DNA of 64,000 nt from Neoscytalidium dimidiatum (Eukaryota; Ascomycota; Dothideomycetes; Botryosphaeriales; Botryosphaeriaceae). The stretch spans positions 620,001-684,000 of the forward strand of contig CM074701.1 in assembly GCA_037367355.1 (NCBI GenBank). The letters run 5' to 3'. Position numbers and translations under genes: made by a program. Below, piece by piece: positions 33,081 through 44,264 of this stretch. Under the pieces are notes generated by a model. The model did no database searches. It was not told the DNA's origin and saw nothing but the letters and a program-made list of their open reading frames with translations. Each line of letters begins with the position of its first letter. Positions within the stretch are counted from its first letter, which is position 1.

Positions 33081-34241
33081 ATGCCGTTCTCCCACCACAG
33101 TCATTCGGGCCAGTTCTGCGCCCATGCCAAGGGCACGCTCGAGGAGATGATCCAGGCGGCGATCGCCAAAGGATTCCACACGTTCGCGCTGACGGAGCAC
33201 ATCCCTCGCGGAGATGAGGATTTGTACCCTGAGGAAGTGCGTACGTTTGATTCCCACCACTCCCACGCTCTCTTTTGCACTCGGTGCGGCGAAACAAGGC
33301 AGCAGCAAGAGCGGTGAGGGCTGACACAGGGGTGCATCGCATTCGTCTAGACCACGGACTCGGCAGGCCTGACGCAGCTGTTCGCCGATTACTACCACGA
33401 GGCGGTGCGGCTGCGCGAGGCGTACCGGGGACGCATCAACATCCTGATCGGCATGGAGACGGAATGGATACGTGAGCCCGACTCGCGGGAGCGGATCGAG
33501 GGGCTGCAGCGGCGGTACGCGTTCGACCTGTTCGTCGGCTCGGTGCACCACATGCACACGGTGCCCATCGACTTCGACAGGGCCTTGTACGTCGAGGCGC
33601 GCGGGCGGGCCGGGGGCAGCGACGAGCGGCTGTTCGAGGACTACTTCGACGCGCAGTTCGAGATGCTGCAGGCGCTGCGGCCGCCCGTCGTCGGCCACTT
33701 CGACCTGGTGCGCCTGCTGAGCGACGAGCCGAACCGGAAGCTCCGGCAGTGGGCGGGCGTCTGGCGCAGGATACAGCGCAATCTGGAATTCACGGCCGCT
33801 TACGGCGGCTTGTTGGAATTGAACACGGCAGGGCTGCGCAAGGGCTTGCTGGAGCCGTATCCGACGAGCGAAATCTGCGAGGTACGTATTGGGCAGGATG
33901 TTCGCCTTTCTGGCGAGCAGCGATGTGCTCCGTGGTCAGCGCGTTTTTTTTTCTTCCAATTTCTTCTTTCTTGGTTCTGAATCATCATCACGCTTATTCG
34001 CGTGCACCAGGCATTCCTCGAGCTAGGCGGGCGGTTCACGCTGTCAGACGACAGCCACCAGGTCGAGCACGTCGGCACCAACTACGAGCGCGTAGGCGAG
34101 TTCCTCTCGCGGGTCGGGATCCGCGAGGTGTTCTTCTTGCAGGCGGGCGCGGCCGGTCCAGACGCGCGTTTTCCCGGCATTGCGCTGGCGAGGGTGGAGG
34201 CGGCAGAGCTCTCAGCTCAGCTGGCGAGGCAAGGCGCATAA
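33081..34241 (+). CDS. HIS2: histidinol-phosphatase, PHP family
   Basis: Dephosphorylates L-histidinol phosphate in histidine synthesis. Exons 33081-33236, 33351-33881 and 34011-34241 (all phase 0) give 305 aa. PHP metal-binding blocks are in order: MPFSHHSHSGQFCAHAKG at the N-terminus, FALTEHIPRGDEDLYPEE, LIGMETEWI, DLFVGSVHHMHTVPIDFD, VVGHFDLVRLL and TLSDDSHQVEHVGTNY. The last two exons are very GC-rich with strong G/C third positions, in contrast to the AT-rich DNA just upstream. The donor GTGCGT at 33237 keeps frame; a GTACGT four bases later would break it. Confidence 0.92.
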
Positions 34242-35800
34242 AGGGCAGCTCGCGAGTAGGGGCGACCGGGGTTGGAGGGGCATACGGCACGCACAGGGCT
34301 TAGCTTCCGCTCAGCTGTCAACTGGAAGGGGCAAATGCACGGAGGGAGCTTGCTGGGCGGGCGAATGACACTGGGAGGGCTCTTGGATCCCGGAAACAGA
34401 GGGGTGGCGAGCACGGCAAGGCCCGCAGCGAAGCCACGCGCACGGTAGGGGCAGTTCTGGCTTGATAGTGATTGGACCACCCAGCAATTGGACCAGGCGA
34501 TGACCCGTACCGGAGCGCTGGGTTGCCCCGAGAGCGGGGTGCTGCTGCGCCAGTGTGCCAGCTTGGCTCAGATTGCTGATTGAGCAAGAGTCGTTGAGGT
34601 GTGATGGGCGCGCCGACGTGCGTGCACCCCTGACGTCTCCGCGTTGGTTGATAACGGCCGCGGCCCAGCGCGACGGCATCGCGCGCGCCAGCAGCAACGG
34701 CAGCAGCAGTTCAGATGCAGCAACTCAGATGCAGGTAGCTCAGATGCAGCAGCAGATTGCCCATTGGCATGAGTGGCAGAGCGGAATGCAGCCGCGGCCG
34801 CTGCGAACCGTCGTTTGTTGTGCCCGGCGCGAGAGAGCACACACATATGCGTGCCCCGCAGAGCAGCACCAGCAGCACCAGCAGCACCAGCACCAGCGGC
34901 AGCACGGTTGCGGCCAGCGCTCAGCGCTGAGCGCCTCGCACCCAGCGCACAGTGCCCCTCACGGCAGCGGCAGCGGCAGCGGCAGCGCTCAGGGCTCAAG
35001 ATAGGGCTCGGGGCTCAGGCGGGCAGGCGTCCTCAGCAGCTGCGAACAGGTGCGGCACGTGGGCTGCAAGGCGTGCTCGGGGGAGGTTGGCGATCTCGCC
35101 GCAGATCGCAGTGCGGCGGGCGCGCGGTCCCACGGTCGACGGTCGACGGTCCACGGGCAACGGGCAGGCTGTGGGCTCTGCGGGCTCGCCAGGCTCGCAC
35201 TGCGCCGCCAGAGATCCGACGTCCGCCTGTCTCCAATTGCAGCCCTTGGCCGGGTTACACAGAGGCCAGCGCGCCCGGTTTTTGCTCGTCAACCGCGCTT
35301 CATGAAAAAGCACACAGCTAAGAGTCCCCCGCCCACCGCCTCGCTGCTCGCTCAACCCGCTCCGCCCGTCGTTATTCGGCCGCCGGGGCACGGGGAACGG
35401 GGAGCTGCTTCCATCGCAGCCCTGGGCCGGCCTGCGCGCGGAGGGCCCCCATTCGACAGCCGCAGCCACCGGAGCCGAGGGCACCCAGACCTCACGACTC
35501 GACGCGTCCCAAGAGATGGTACCATACCACCCGTGATGCTCCAGCAAGCCGGTGCCCGAGTTGCCTGTGCCTTGTGCCTGTGCCTGTGCCTGCCCTGTGA
35601 CGGCGCCCTAATATAAAAACTCCTCCATCGCCCCGCCCACCACCGCCGCATCCGGCACTGACAGACTGCTCCAATCTCTCGCCCTCGCGCCCTCCCCGCC
35701 AGCCAGCTCCAAGCACCCCCCCGCCAGCCTCGCCAGGAAACAAAAAAAAAAAGACCAGACCGACACCGCACGACCACCACCAACAAAAAAGACAGCAACA
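34242..35800. other. GC-rich, repeat-rich intergenic region
   Basis: 1.56 kb of very GC-rich sequence with CAG/CAC-type repeats (about 34700-34985) and short tandem motifs such as GGTCGAC at about 35144 and TGCCTG at about 35560-35592. It holds the FKBP promoter; a pyrimidine/CCACC-rich leader precedes the ATG. Long open frames here exist on several strands at once, a by-product of high GC. Confidence 0.5.
34855..34985. repeat. CAG/CAC microsatellite tract
   Basis: Imperfect repeats of CAGCAC and CAG (34861-34905), and CGGCAG repeats (34964-34985). In one plus-strand frame this reads as Gln/His-rich and Gly/Ser-rich sequence, but no gene model supports translation. Confidence 0.5.
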
Positions 35801-36650
35801 ATGGGCGTCACCAAGCAGACTCTTGCTCCAGGCAACGGCGTCGACCGCCCACGCTCCGGCGACGATGTCACCATCGAGTACACCGGCTACCTCTTCGACG
35901 CAAGCGCCCCCCAGAACAAGGGCAAGAAGTGAGCCTGCGCGCGGCCCTGCGCCGCTCACCCGTCCTAAAGCTGCGAGGCTGACGCTGCCGCCGCGCCTTT
36001 TAGGTTCGATTCCTCCATCGGCAGGGGAGACTTCAACGTCAAGATCGGAATTGGCCGCGTCATCAAAGGTCCGTCTCACCCGCGAACTGCGAGCTGCGAG
36101 CTGCGAGCTACGAACAAGCAGGCTAACTCATCTCTCAGGCTGGGACGACGGCATCATCGGCGCGGACGGCCAAGAGGGCATGTCGTTAGGCGAGAAGGCC
36201 ACCTTGACCATCTCCAGGTATGTTCCTGGCCCGTTCAGCGCCCCATGACGCAGACAGCTGACAAGCGCCAAAAATTTCCACAGTGATTACGGCTACGGTG
36301 CCAAGTAAGCTTCTTCTCCCGCCTTCTGTCAAACCTTCCCTGTTCCCCCTGTTGTTCGAATCCAGAAACGCGCAAGGGTTGTCGGCTCTCAATCCGATTC
36401 CCCCGGCCCTTCTCTCGCGCCCATCCTGATGCCCTAAGCTTTCCCCGATCGTTGCAACCAGAGTGGCGGTGCTAACCCCCATTTTCAACCTTTAGCGGCT
36501 TCCCTGGCCACATTCCGCCCAACGCCGATCTCATCTTGTAAGTCGCCTCTACTGCTCCTCCAACGCCGTACGTTTCGCCGTCTGGAATGCCTCCGCTGAC
36601 TCTTGGACAGCGACGTCGAGCTCAAGGCCATCAACGGCAGGCGTGCTTAA
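35801..36650 (+). CDS. FPR1: FKBP12-type peptidyl-prolyl cis-trans isomerase
   Basis: Cytosolic proline isomerase and the expected target of FK506 and rapamycin. Six exons: 35801-35928, 36004-36068, 36139-36217, 36284-36304, 36496-36537, 36611-36650, giving 124 aa. Landmarks: MGVTKQTLAPGNG, DDVTIEYTGYLFD, KFDSSIGRGDF, IGRVIKGWDDGI, GEKATLTISSDYGYGANGFPG, IPPNADLIFDVEL. The drug-binding residues (Tyr in EYTGYL, Phe-Asp in KFDSS, Val-Ile, Trp, Tyr, and the final Phe) are all kept. It has a longer loop (ASAPQNKGKK) than human FKBP12. Exon 4 is a 21-nt micro-exon, easy to miss. Intron 2 contains tandem CTGCGAG repeats. Confidence 0.92.
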
Positions 36651-39600
36651 GCAGCTCTGCGGCCTGTGCATATCTATACCTTTCCCAATTCGGCATGAAG
36701 CATTCTCGGAGCTTCGGGCGGAGGCTGTAGTGTGATAGTCTTTGGTTGATCCTTTTTCCCCGCGGCTCTCCTCCCCCTCTCTCTTCCACAGAAGAGATAA
36801 TACGTACCAAAAACAAAAAAGTCGAAAATTTGCTCTTGCTTCAAGACCGCGAGTACTGCGCGTACGCTTGCATGTTGTTCGTCCAATTTGCGGCTCCAAG
36901 GGCCTTGCAAGTTTCGTCATTCGTATTCTACATGTTTCACCTGATCCACTCGTTTAAACTCAAGGTTGACTTTGCTTGGCCTATACGTGTAGCATTATTC
37001 GCACGCTATGCCCGCACACCGCATCTTTCGGCCTGACGTCATGCTCAGCTGTTTAGGCAATGCTGGATGCGTCTCGAACGGCGAGGGGTGATGCGTTGAT
37101 CATTAACCACTACGATGTCCTGTCATTTCTCTCCTCATCGCAGGGAAAGAGATCCAAACTTTCCGGCTGTTCGCCACAGTTGCCGTTGAATGATGATGAG
37201 GGTAACCATGCGACTGCTCCATAATACAGAGGCGTCTTCATTTTCGATTGGAGGACTGTTACACGCTAGATCCATCACTTTTCGGGATCTCTTCCGAACA
37301 ATGATCTGCCCCAGGCACGACGTGTCTCACACGGCGGGTTGGGCTGTTCTGCTCGGGCGTGGCGTCTTGCTGAAACTCATCGGCCGACGCCATCACCACC
37401 ACCAACAACGACGTAAACAAGGGCATCGCAAGCGCAGCGGCCACGGCCGTCGGGAATGTAGGAATGAGGGGTTCCAACACATGCCAGACACGCACGCAAT
37501 CCCAAGCTAGTGGTCGCTTCGGCAAGAGATATGCTTGTAATCCGAAAACCCAAAATCTATGTCCCTCGAAAGCAAAAAAGCTACATGTCGTACATACAGG
37601 TGAGAAGGGGGAGAGGGAGGAAAAAAAAAAAAAAGTCACGCAACCTATCAGCATGTGGAGTCGTCCCGACGGCCCCGAGATTCCCGATTCGCACCAAGCA
37701 TGGATGTTGGCCAAACCGCTTAAACCGCTCCTCCTTAGCTTCTTTTTTCCTTTTCTAGGCGTTGCGAAGCGCTGCAGCCGCAGCAAAGGGCCCCTTTCAG
37801 CGGCAAAGGAACGAACAACACCCCCAGTGATCAAGCCCCCAAACCCGGACCATCCCAGCACGCGGAAGCGGGTTCTCAGAGGCAACCCAGACAATCTTGA
37901 TCTTAGATAGGTAGCTTACACTAAACCTTTTGCACCCCCTTCCCTGCAACCAAAAAGTGTGGAAAAGCGCGCCGGAATTACGAAGCTTGGTTGACAGTCG
38001 TAATCCGCTGTTGTCTTGGTGCTGGCGGCTATCGAGGGTAAACATAAATTTTCAAGAAGAGACATGTCATATTCGTATACAAGAAGGACAGAAAAAGCAA
38101 CGTGAGGTGGACCGGAAAAATAAAACAACATGGTGGAGCAACGTCCGCGCACTGTCACAGGCAGTCCATATTTGCTTTTATTCGCTTTCCTTTCAATAAC
38201 GCGTTTCTGGCCTTTTCGCCGCAGGCTCTGACGTAAACGCCGGTCAACGCCGTCTGGGTTTCATTGAATGATTTACTGATTTGCGCCTTTTTTTTTTTTT
38301 TTAAACGGGGCGAGACCGCCCTTTCAATTGCGGCGCGGAGCAACAGCATCTCGCTGCGCAATGCTAGAAACGAACAGTCAAGCAGGGAGCGCGGCAGCTT
38401 CACCCATCTATGCAGCCTGCGTGGAGAGGATTGCGGTGCATGGGATTCAAGACGCGTTCACTGCCCGTGCCGACATTCCGGTTCATGATATTCGCTCGCC
38501 AAATACTATATCCTCGCGGCAGGCGCGGTAGAGCGGGTCAAGATGATCGTACGAATTCGAGGACGAGGCCGTGCCGCATTTTCGTCTGCAGAATCTGTTC
38601 ATAACTGTTGGCTGCTTTCCTTTTCCCGTCCGATGGAATTCGAAGGGAGAGCGAACGTACGAATGCAGCCTTCTCCAGCCTACCCAGATACCGGGACCCC
38701 GTCAGCACTCAGGCGGAGCTCGCGCCGTTCGCTCGAGTCGCACGGCATTTCATGTTTCGCCCTGAAGAAAAGCAAGACCGAGGGTTCGGGAAGCGTGGAA
38801 TGTACGGCTGCGTTGCGTTGCGTTGCGCGGAGTGAGTTGCGACGAGGATCCAACGACGCGTTTCCGTGACACAACAGCCGCAACACGAGAAAGACCGCTT
38901 ACATGCCATGTAGGTCTCTGAAACTTGACAGCCCGCACAGCTCTGATTCCGCCGCTACAGGTTGTTGCATGGGGAGAACGGTTTCCGCGTAGCACCGCCT
39001 GCTCACAGCCGAGCAGTATGTGGGTTGCAGATCGGCCGATTCCGCGTCGTCCGGAGAGTGGGCGCGCAGGATATGATAATGTCGAAGGCGCCGAGAGCGT
39101 TCATGTCTGCTTTTGAGACATGAATGGAATGATGAGCTTTTGGTTCATGCGCGTCCATTTGCGGCCGGTAGCGCCGGTCTGGAATCCGCGATCACCCTGT
39201 TGCTGGTGCCAAACTACGACTTCTTTTTATCTAGCGTTGAATCGGCCATCCCTACCTCTTTTTCCGGACTTGTACGTAGTCGAGGTCAGATAAGGAGATG
39301 GGATTCTTGGTGTGGTTCAGCTTCTTTTCGACACTGATTCAGACAGTCGATGGGAGGCTTCAGAAGGCTTGACCCTTCCAGCAGCATAAACGGATCTGAT
39401 AAGCGGGACATACCAGTAACTGCCGTAGCACTTGAATCACGCTTTACCCGAACACTCGCATATGCAATCTGCAGCGTTTAAAGTTATCACGCCAGCTGAT
39501 CAACAGCAGCGTTCTCTCAGACTGCGTGCTCGATCTGCAGTACCAAGCATCTCGCCCACACGGAGGCCATATAACAACGGTTGTGCTTATGTTTTGCAGA

Positions 39601-40545
39601 TGAACAGAAGAAAAAAAAAAAAAGAGCGGCCCACCGGACTGATACGGCGACTCGACGGACACGTCAACGTGTGGGGTTGAAACTTAGATACACATGCGTA
39701 CACTCCTAAAATGACGCATATCTACGTCCAAGAAAGAGATTCACTTGCCCGTGCGTATGTTCTTCTTTGGAGCTAGTGCTGCAAGCGGTGCGCCGCTCTA
39801 ATGAAATCTACTGTTAGACCTCATGAAATCGATTCTTATGCGGGGTCACGAGCACGATAGCGATAAAATCTTGGTCGGATAACTGCATTCTGTTCCACAG
39901 CGTGGGAAATGAAGGGTATCGATTAGTGATCGTATTATCCTGTCCGCCGCGTGCATGCATGGTCGGAAAAAGCTCTCACATCTTGCATGAAGCAGTAGTT
40001 GATGTTGCGATTAACTGTTTCCCATTCGCCAAAAGCGTCAGGTGGTTTAATGACTTCCTGGAACATCTGGATACTGACAAGCGATACACGGCCTCGATTC
40101 AGGGAGATGTGATGTTGTCGAGTGTTCCGAGCTAGTGCATCTGTTGCAAGGAAGGTAAAGGGTCTTCGACAGAAAGCTTGGCGCTCCTGCTTGGCGCGTA
40201 CACATACCCACAAAATGTATGGAGCGGACCAGAGATCCATTTTCACGTGATGAACCGGGAGCTCAGTCTACAGGAGCAGCTCGGATACTATTCTTGCCGT
40301 ATGTGGGGGCCTCTATTCTAGTTTAAAACGCCTATTCTTGAATAACTTTAGATAGTCTGTGGGGGAATGATATTGCAATGTCACTTTGGCTGACAGAAAA
40401 GCTTCATCTTTCGGTTCTACGTAGAAAATAGCAATCCGGTAATTCATTACTAATCGTGAGCATTTAGAGGACTTGTCTGATAAAAATGTTACCAAGGACG
40501 GTGAACATCTTATCCCGGACAGTGACCTCCATTCCTTATAAGCAT
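36651..40545. other. 3.9-kb interval without a recognised gene
   Basis: No frame with recognisable protein content, no tRNA or rRNA seen. Several A or T homopolymer runs of 13-16 (about 37620, 38288, 39612). It separates FKBP (+) from the SDR gene (-), so it is a convergent 3'-3' region, unusually long for this locus. It could hold a non-coding transcript or a rapidly evolving gene with small exons. Confidence 0.4.
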
Positions 40546-41683
40546 TTACTGGCTCTGCCAGCCTTTCCCTAGGGTCTCAGCAACTTTGCTATCGCTCCAG
40601 TACCAGAGGTTCTTTTGCAGGTCCTTGTCTTCTGCCACTGTACTTGGCTTCTCTTCTTGGGCGATAGGGACAAAGTACTTCCCCTTCACTCCCTTGGTGA
40701 CAATGTCTGGACTTGTTGCTAAATACATGGCTGTGGCAGCTGCATCTTCAGGTGTGTGGCCAGTATATTTGAAGACTCCTTTAAAGACTGTGCCAGCCGA
40801 GTTACCAAGCAATTCCTTCCAAGCATCCATCGCCTCCGTAGGGATGTTGCCCGGATAGAAGGAGTTCACGTAGACGTTAGTAACGCCTTTCTTATCAAGG
40901 CGTTTCGCAAGCTCACGGGTAAAAAGAATATTGGCAAGCTTGCTGCGCGCATATCTCCAGTTGGTGTCCAGAATAGCCGTGGGCTTGACGGGTGTGGGGG
41001 ATGTGAGGAGGGAAAGATCTATTTCCATGCAACCCAGATGCATCATGGAAGATACGGTCAGGATGCGAGCGTCACCATGCTCAGCAGCCGTCTTCTCGAT
41101 AGTAGGAAGAAGCAGATTGGTCAAGACAAAATGGCCAAGGTGGTTGGCAGCAAATTGGGATTCGACACCTTGAGCTGAAAGCTGAACTTCGGCTGAGAGG
41201 GGTAGGGCGGCTGAGCGGAGTGCATTAGTAAGACGGCGCTGACTGCATGCATGCAGATAAAACAAAAAGTCATGTACCATTCAGAATGAGGATGTCCAGT
41301 CTGTTGAGCTGTTTCAATAAAGCCTGGGCGGATTGGTGCACAACCTCAATGTCCGTCAGGTCACAGCGAATGAAGTGGACGCGCCGAGCCAGATCCTCGT
41401 CGGACAAGGCGTGCTTTTGGCGCCATTCGGCCTTGGCCTCGGAGAACCTGGAGTCGGATCTGGCGAGCACGTAGACTTGGGCTGCGCCGTGGAGGAGCAG
41501 CTGAGCGCAGAACTCGCGGCCGATGCCAGCCGAGCCGCCTGTGACGACGGCAACCTTGCCAGTCACGTCAGGCATGTCGGAAAGGGCGAAGTTTCGGGAG
41601 GTAATTGCACCGGTCATTCTCAGCAAGGCCAGCGGATTGGCGGTGGGGAGGTGGGCGACGGGGTTGAAGATAAGCGGTGACAT
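40546..41683 (-). CDS. short-chain dehydrogenase/reductase (retinol dehydrogenase-like)
   Basis: NAD(P)-dependent oxidoreductase. Exons 41683-41278 and 41210-40546 give 356 aa; the junction rebuilds RLDILILNAALPLSAE. Classical SDR motifs are present: cofactor loop TGGSAGIG (about 48-55), CDLTDIEVV, the structural LNAA (in place of NNAG), LTVSS with the catalytic Ser, and YARSK as the YxxxK pair (preceded by NWR). The N-terminal 35 residues precede the Rossmann fold and are moderately hydrophobic. It resembles fungal retinol dehydrogenase/WW-oxidoreductase-like SDRs; the substrate cannot be inferred. It is divergent from the BYS1-like gene, with 1.7 kb between the starts. Confidence 0.87.
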
Positions 41684-42433
41684 GGTGACGGAATGGTTCG
41701 CTGGGTGGGAGGAGGATTCGGTTGTAGTGAGCTGGCGGGCGGTCTGATGTCACGGCTGCCTGCCGCGTGCCTGCCGCGTTCCTGCAAGCACCGCCTTCAC
41801 GTGCAGGGCTGCCCCAGGAACCCGCCAGCAACACGCCTGCTGCTCAACGCCATGTGTCCCAACGCCTGCGTCGTGCCCGCATCCGCGCCGCTCGACGCAT
41901 GTCTTGTCCTTATTGGCACTTGTCGCTGCAGTTTCTCCCAGTGGCGCACCAGCCTGACTCGTCCCAAGCTCCTCTGACTTTTCTTTCGCAGCGGCAACGG
42001 CAGCTTCGATTTCCTTTCGCGTCGACTTCTAGCGGGCCCTGGATCCAGCGAGCTTCGGCAGATGGAGGGGACGCACTAAAGACCGCGTCTGGACTCGGTT
42101 GTTTTTCGCTCTGTGCCTCACGGCAGCGTCATGAGCGTGGGTCTGCCCGGAGGCTCCCGAACCAAGGACGGCCGGTGGTGAAGGTGAAAAGTCTGCACTT
42201 GGCCGGTGAAGAAGGCGAATCGGAAGTCTGTCCCTGAGAACGGGACGAAGGGATGCGCCGCGCCGTTTGGGAGCCCCAGTCCGGTCAGCCTTGGCCGGCC
42301 TGTCATGGTGGACAGCTGCCCGCCAGCCCTGCCGGCCGCCAAAACTCTGTCTCCAGATTTGCAGATTCATCAATACCGGATTACCCTATCGATACCCGCG
42401 CCGCCAATGGCACCCGAGGGACCACGATCCACT

Positions 42434-42464
<31 letters not shown>

Positions 42465-43403
42465 TGTCGCCTTCAAGGAGATGCAGCTCTGGTCACATCG
42501 CCCTCGACCGCCCCGCCAACGCACTCTTGCTAACCGTCTGTCTACTGGCTGCAGCACGCTTGTCGCAGGCTGACGACAGCGCCGGAGAACAGCTCTTGTG
42601 ACTACGCCTGCTCTGACTGCGATTGGGGCGACACAGGCGCGCCTTGCAGGCGCTGGTATTGGGTGCTTCTTTTGTCGCGTTGGCTACTGGCGCCGCTGCT
42701 GGGGTCGGGCCACCCGTTCCTGTCGATCCTCACGCTGCGGCGGAGAGCCGTTGCGTCTTGGGCTGCTGGGCGCGCGCGGGCGGTCGGCACAGCACTGGCA
42801 TGGGCGGGACGATCGCCTGCGCGGTCCTGTCACGCTGTCGAGCGCTGGCATACGCACGCAGCGCGCAGGCACTGGCGCCGGCTGCTGGGCGGGCTGGCCG
42901 AGGCCGCGCAGGCATGGCGAAAAGCTGAAATGAGCCATCCTCACAGACCGGGCGCTTGTCAGGGGGCCCAGTCAGCGTGCAGCTCGATCAAGAAGCCCGG
43001 GCGTCGCCCCAGGCACGAATGCGCCCCCATTGGCCAGCCCAAGCCACCTCACCTCCACCCATGTCCGCCGGCGATGCTCAATTTTGAGCCTGCCCGCTAG
43101 CCCGCGTTATTCGCCGGCGCCGCTCGACCCCTAACCTAGCGCAAAGACGTCTGCTTCCTTGTTATTTCATAAACCGCGCACCGCCCGTTTTCCTTGCCGA
43201 CTCTCATCCGTCTCCGCATTGCTGTCTGTTTGCTTCCAAGCTGGGTCTTGCACACACTCCTTTGGCTCTCTAGCTGCTTTCCAAGGCTTCCGGCATACAC
43301 TCTCTTTGCAGACGCAACCACTTCGGCTTGATCTTCTCATCCTTCACTTCACAACGCGACAACAACTGCTGTATAGCACAACAAACCACTTGACCACTTA
43401 GTC
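41684..43403. promoter_or_regulatory. divergent intergenic region (SDR / BYS1-like)
   Basis: 1.72 kb between two divergent starts. GC-rich, with a perfect (CCG)10 run at 42434-42463, then a pyrimidine-rich, A-poor leader (about 43150-43400) directly before the BYS1-like ATG. Open frames here overlap on all strands and show no domain. Confidence 0.5.
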
Positions 43404-44264
43404 ATGCAGCCCGTCATCGTTTCCGCAGCCCTGCTGGCCGCCATCCCGGCCGTCATGGCCACCGGCAGTGCTATTGTCATCAACAACTGCGACAGCGACG
43501 TCAACGTCTGGACTGCCGACACCGAGCGCGGCCAGCTCGGCCCCGAAACCATCAAGGCCGGCGGCAAGTGGTCCGAAGAGTACTACATGGTTGGCGACGG
43601 TAGCTCCAACAATGGTGGTGTCTCTATCAAGCTTTCCACGACCGACTCCTGCACCGGCCCCATTACTCAGTACGAGTACACGTACAGTTCCTCCGGCGAG
43701 CCCGACCTCTGGTACGACATCTCCAACGTCAACTGCAAGGGTGACGCTTGCCCCTTCTACACCGGCGGCTTCTACCTGGATGCCGATACCGCGGTTGACT
43801 GCGGCCCCCTAACTGCCGTTTGCGACGCGGTTTACAACCTCTGGAACGACGATCACGCCACCCATGGCACCGAGTCCTCCAAGGACACCACCCTCTACCT
43901 GTGCGGCAAGGACGGTTCCTCCTCTTCGGTTGAGGTCTCGACCGAGGAGACTTCTTCCACCGCCTGGACCTCTTCTTCGGCCACCAGCTTCATCGTGACT
44001 CCCACCTCGACCTACGTTGCGCCCTCTTCGACCCAGGTTCCCACGACCCTGATCACCTCGACCCCGGCTGCGCAGGTACAGATTGAGAGCTTTGTCAGCG
44101 GCGACGACAACAAGGAAGAGGAGGGTGGTAACATCATCACCCAGATCGTGACTGCTTACGAGACGGCGGTGGTCACGCACTGGGAGAAGCGCGCGGCCCA
44201 GCCCACTCACGCGCACCACAGGCGCGAGCACCGTCACCACGGCCACCCTCACTTCCGCAAGTAA
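43404..44264 (+). CDS. BYS1-domain (antigenic thaumatin-like) secreted protein
   Basis: Intronless, 286 aa. A signal peptide (MQPVIVSAALLAAIPAVMA) is followed by a BYS1 domain (about 20-170): GSAIVINNCDSDVNVWTAD, YEYTYSSSGEPDLWYDISNV, ACPFYTGGFYLD, with paired cysteines ending at LYLCGKDG. The domain is named for a yeast-phase antigen of Blastomyces and is widespread in Pezizomycotina; function unclear, probably cell surface or secreted. It is followed by a Ser/Thr-rich, O-glycosylation-prone linker (about 172-225). The end has a Lys-Arg site (HWEKRAAQP) and then a His/Arg-rich tail (HAHHRREHRHHGHPHFRK). No GPI signal seen. Confidence 0.85.
   Translation: MQPVIVSAALLAAIPAVMATGSAIVINNCDSDVNVWTADTERGQLGPETIKAGGKWSEEYYMVGDGSSNNGGVSIKLSTTDSCTGPITQYEYTYSSSGEPDLWYDISNVNCKGDACPFYTGGFYLDADTAVDCGPLTAVCDAVYNLWNDDHATHGTESSKDTTLYLCGKDGSSSSVEVSTEETSSTAWTSSSATSFIVTPTSTYVAPSSTQVPTTLITSTPAAQVQIESFVSGDDNKEEEGGNIITQIVTAYETAVVTHWEKRAAQPTHAHHRREHRHHGHPHFRK

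Noticed and set aside
34555..35616. Gln/His- and Ser/Gly-rich open frames upstream of FKBP
   Set aside because: Frames stay open on several strands at once because of CAG/CGG repeats and high GC; no conserved segment, splice structure or start supports a gene.
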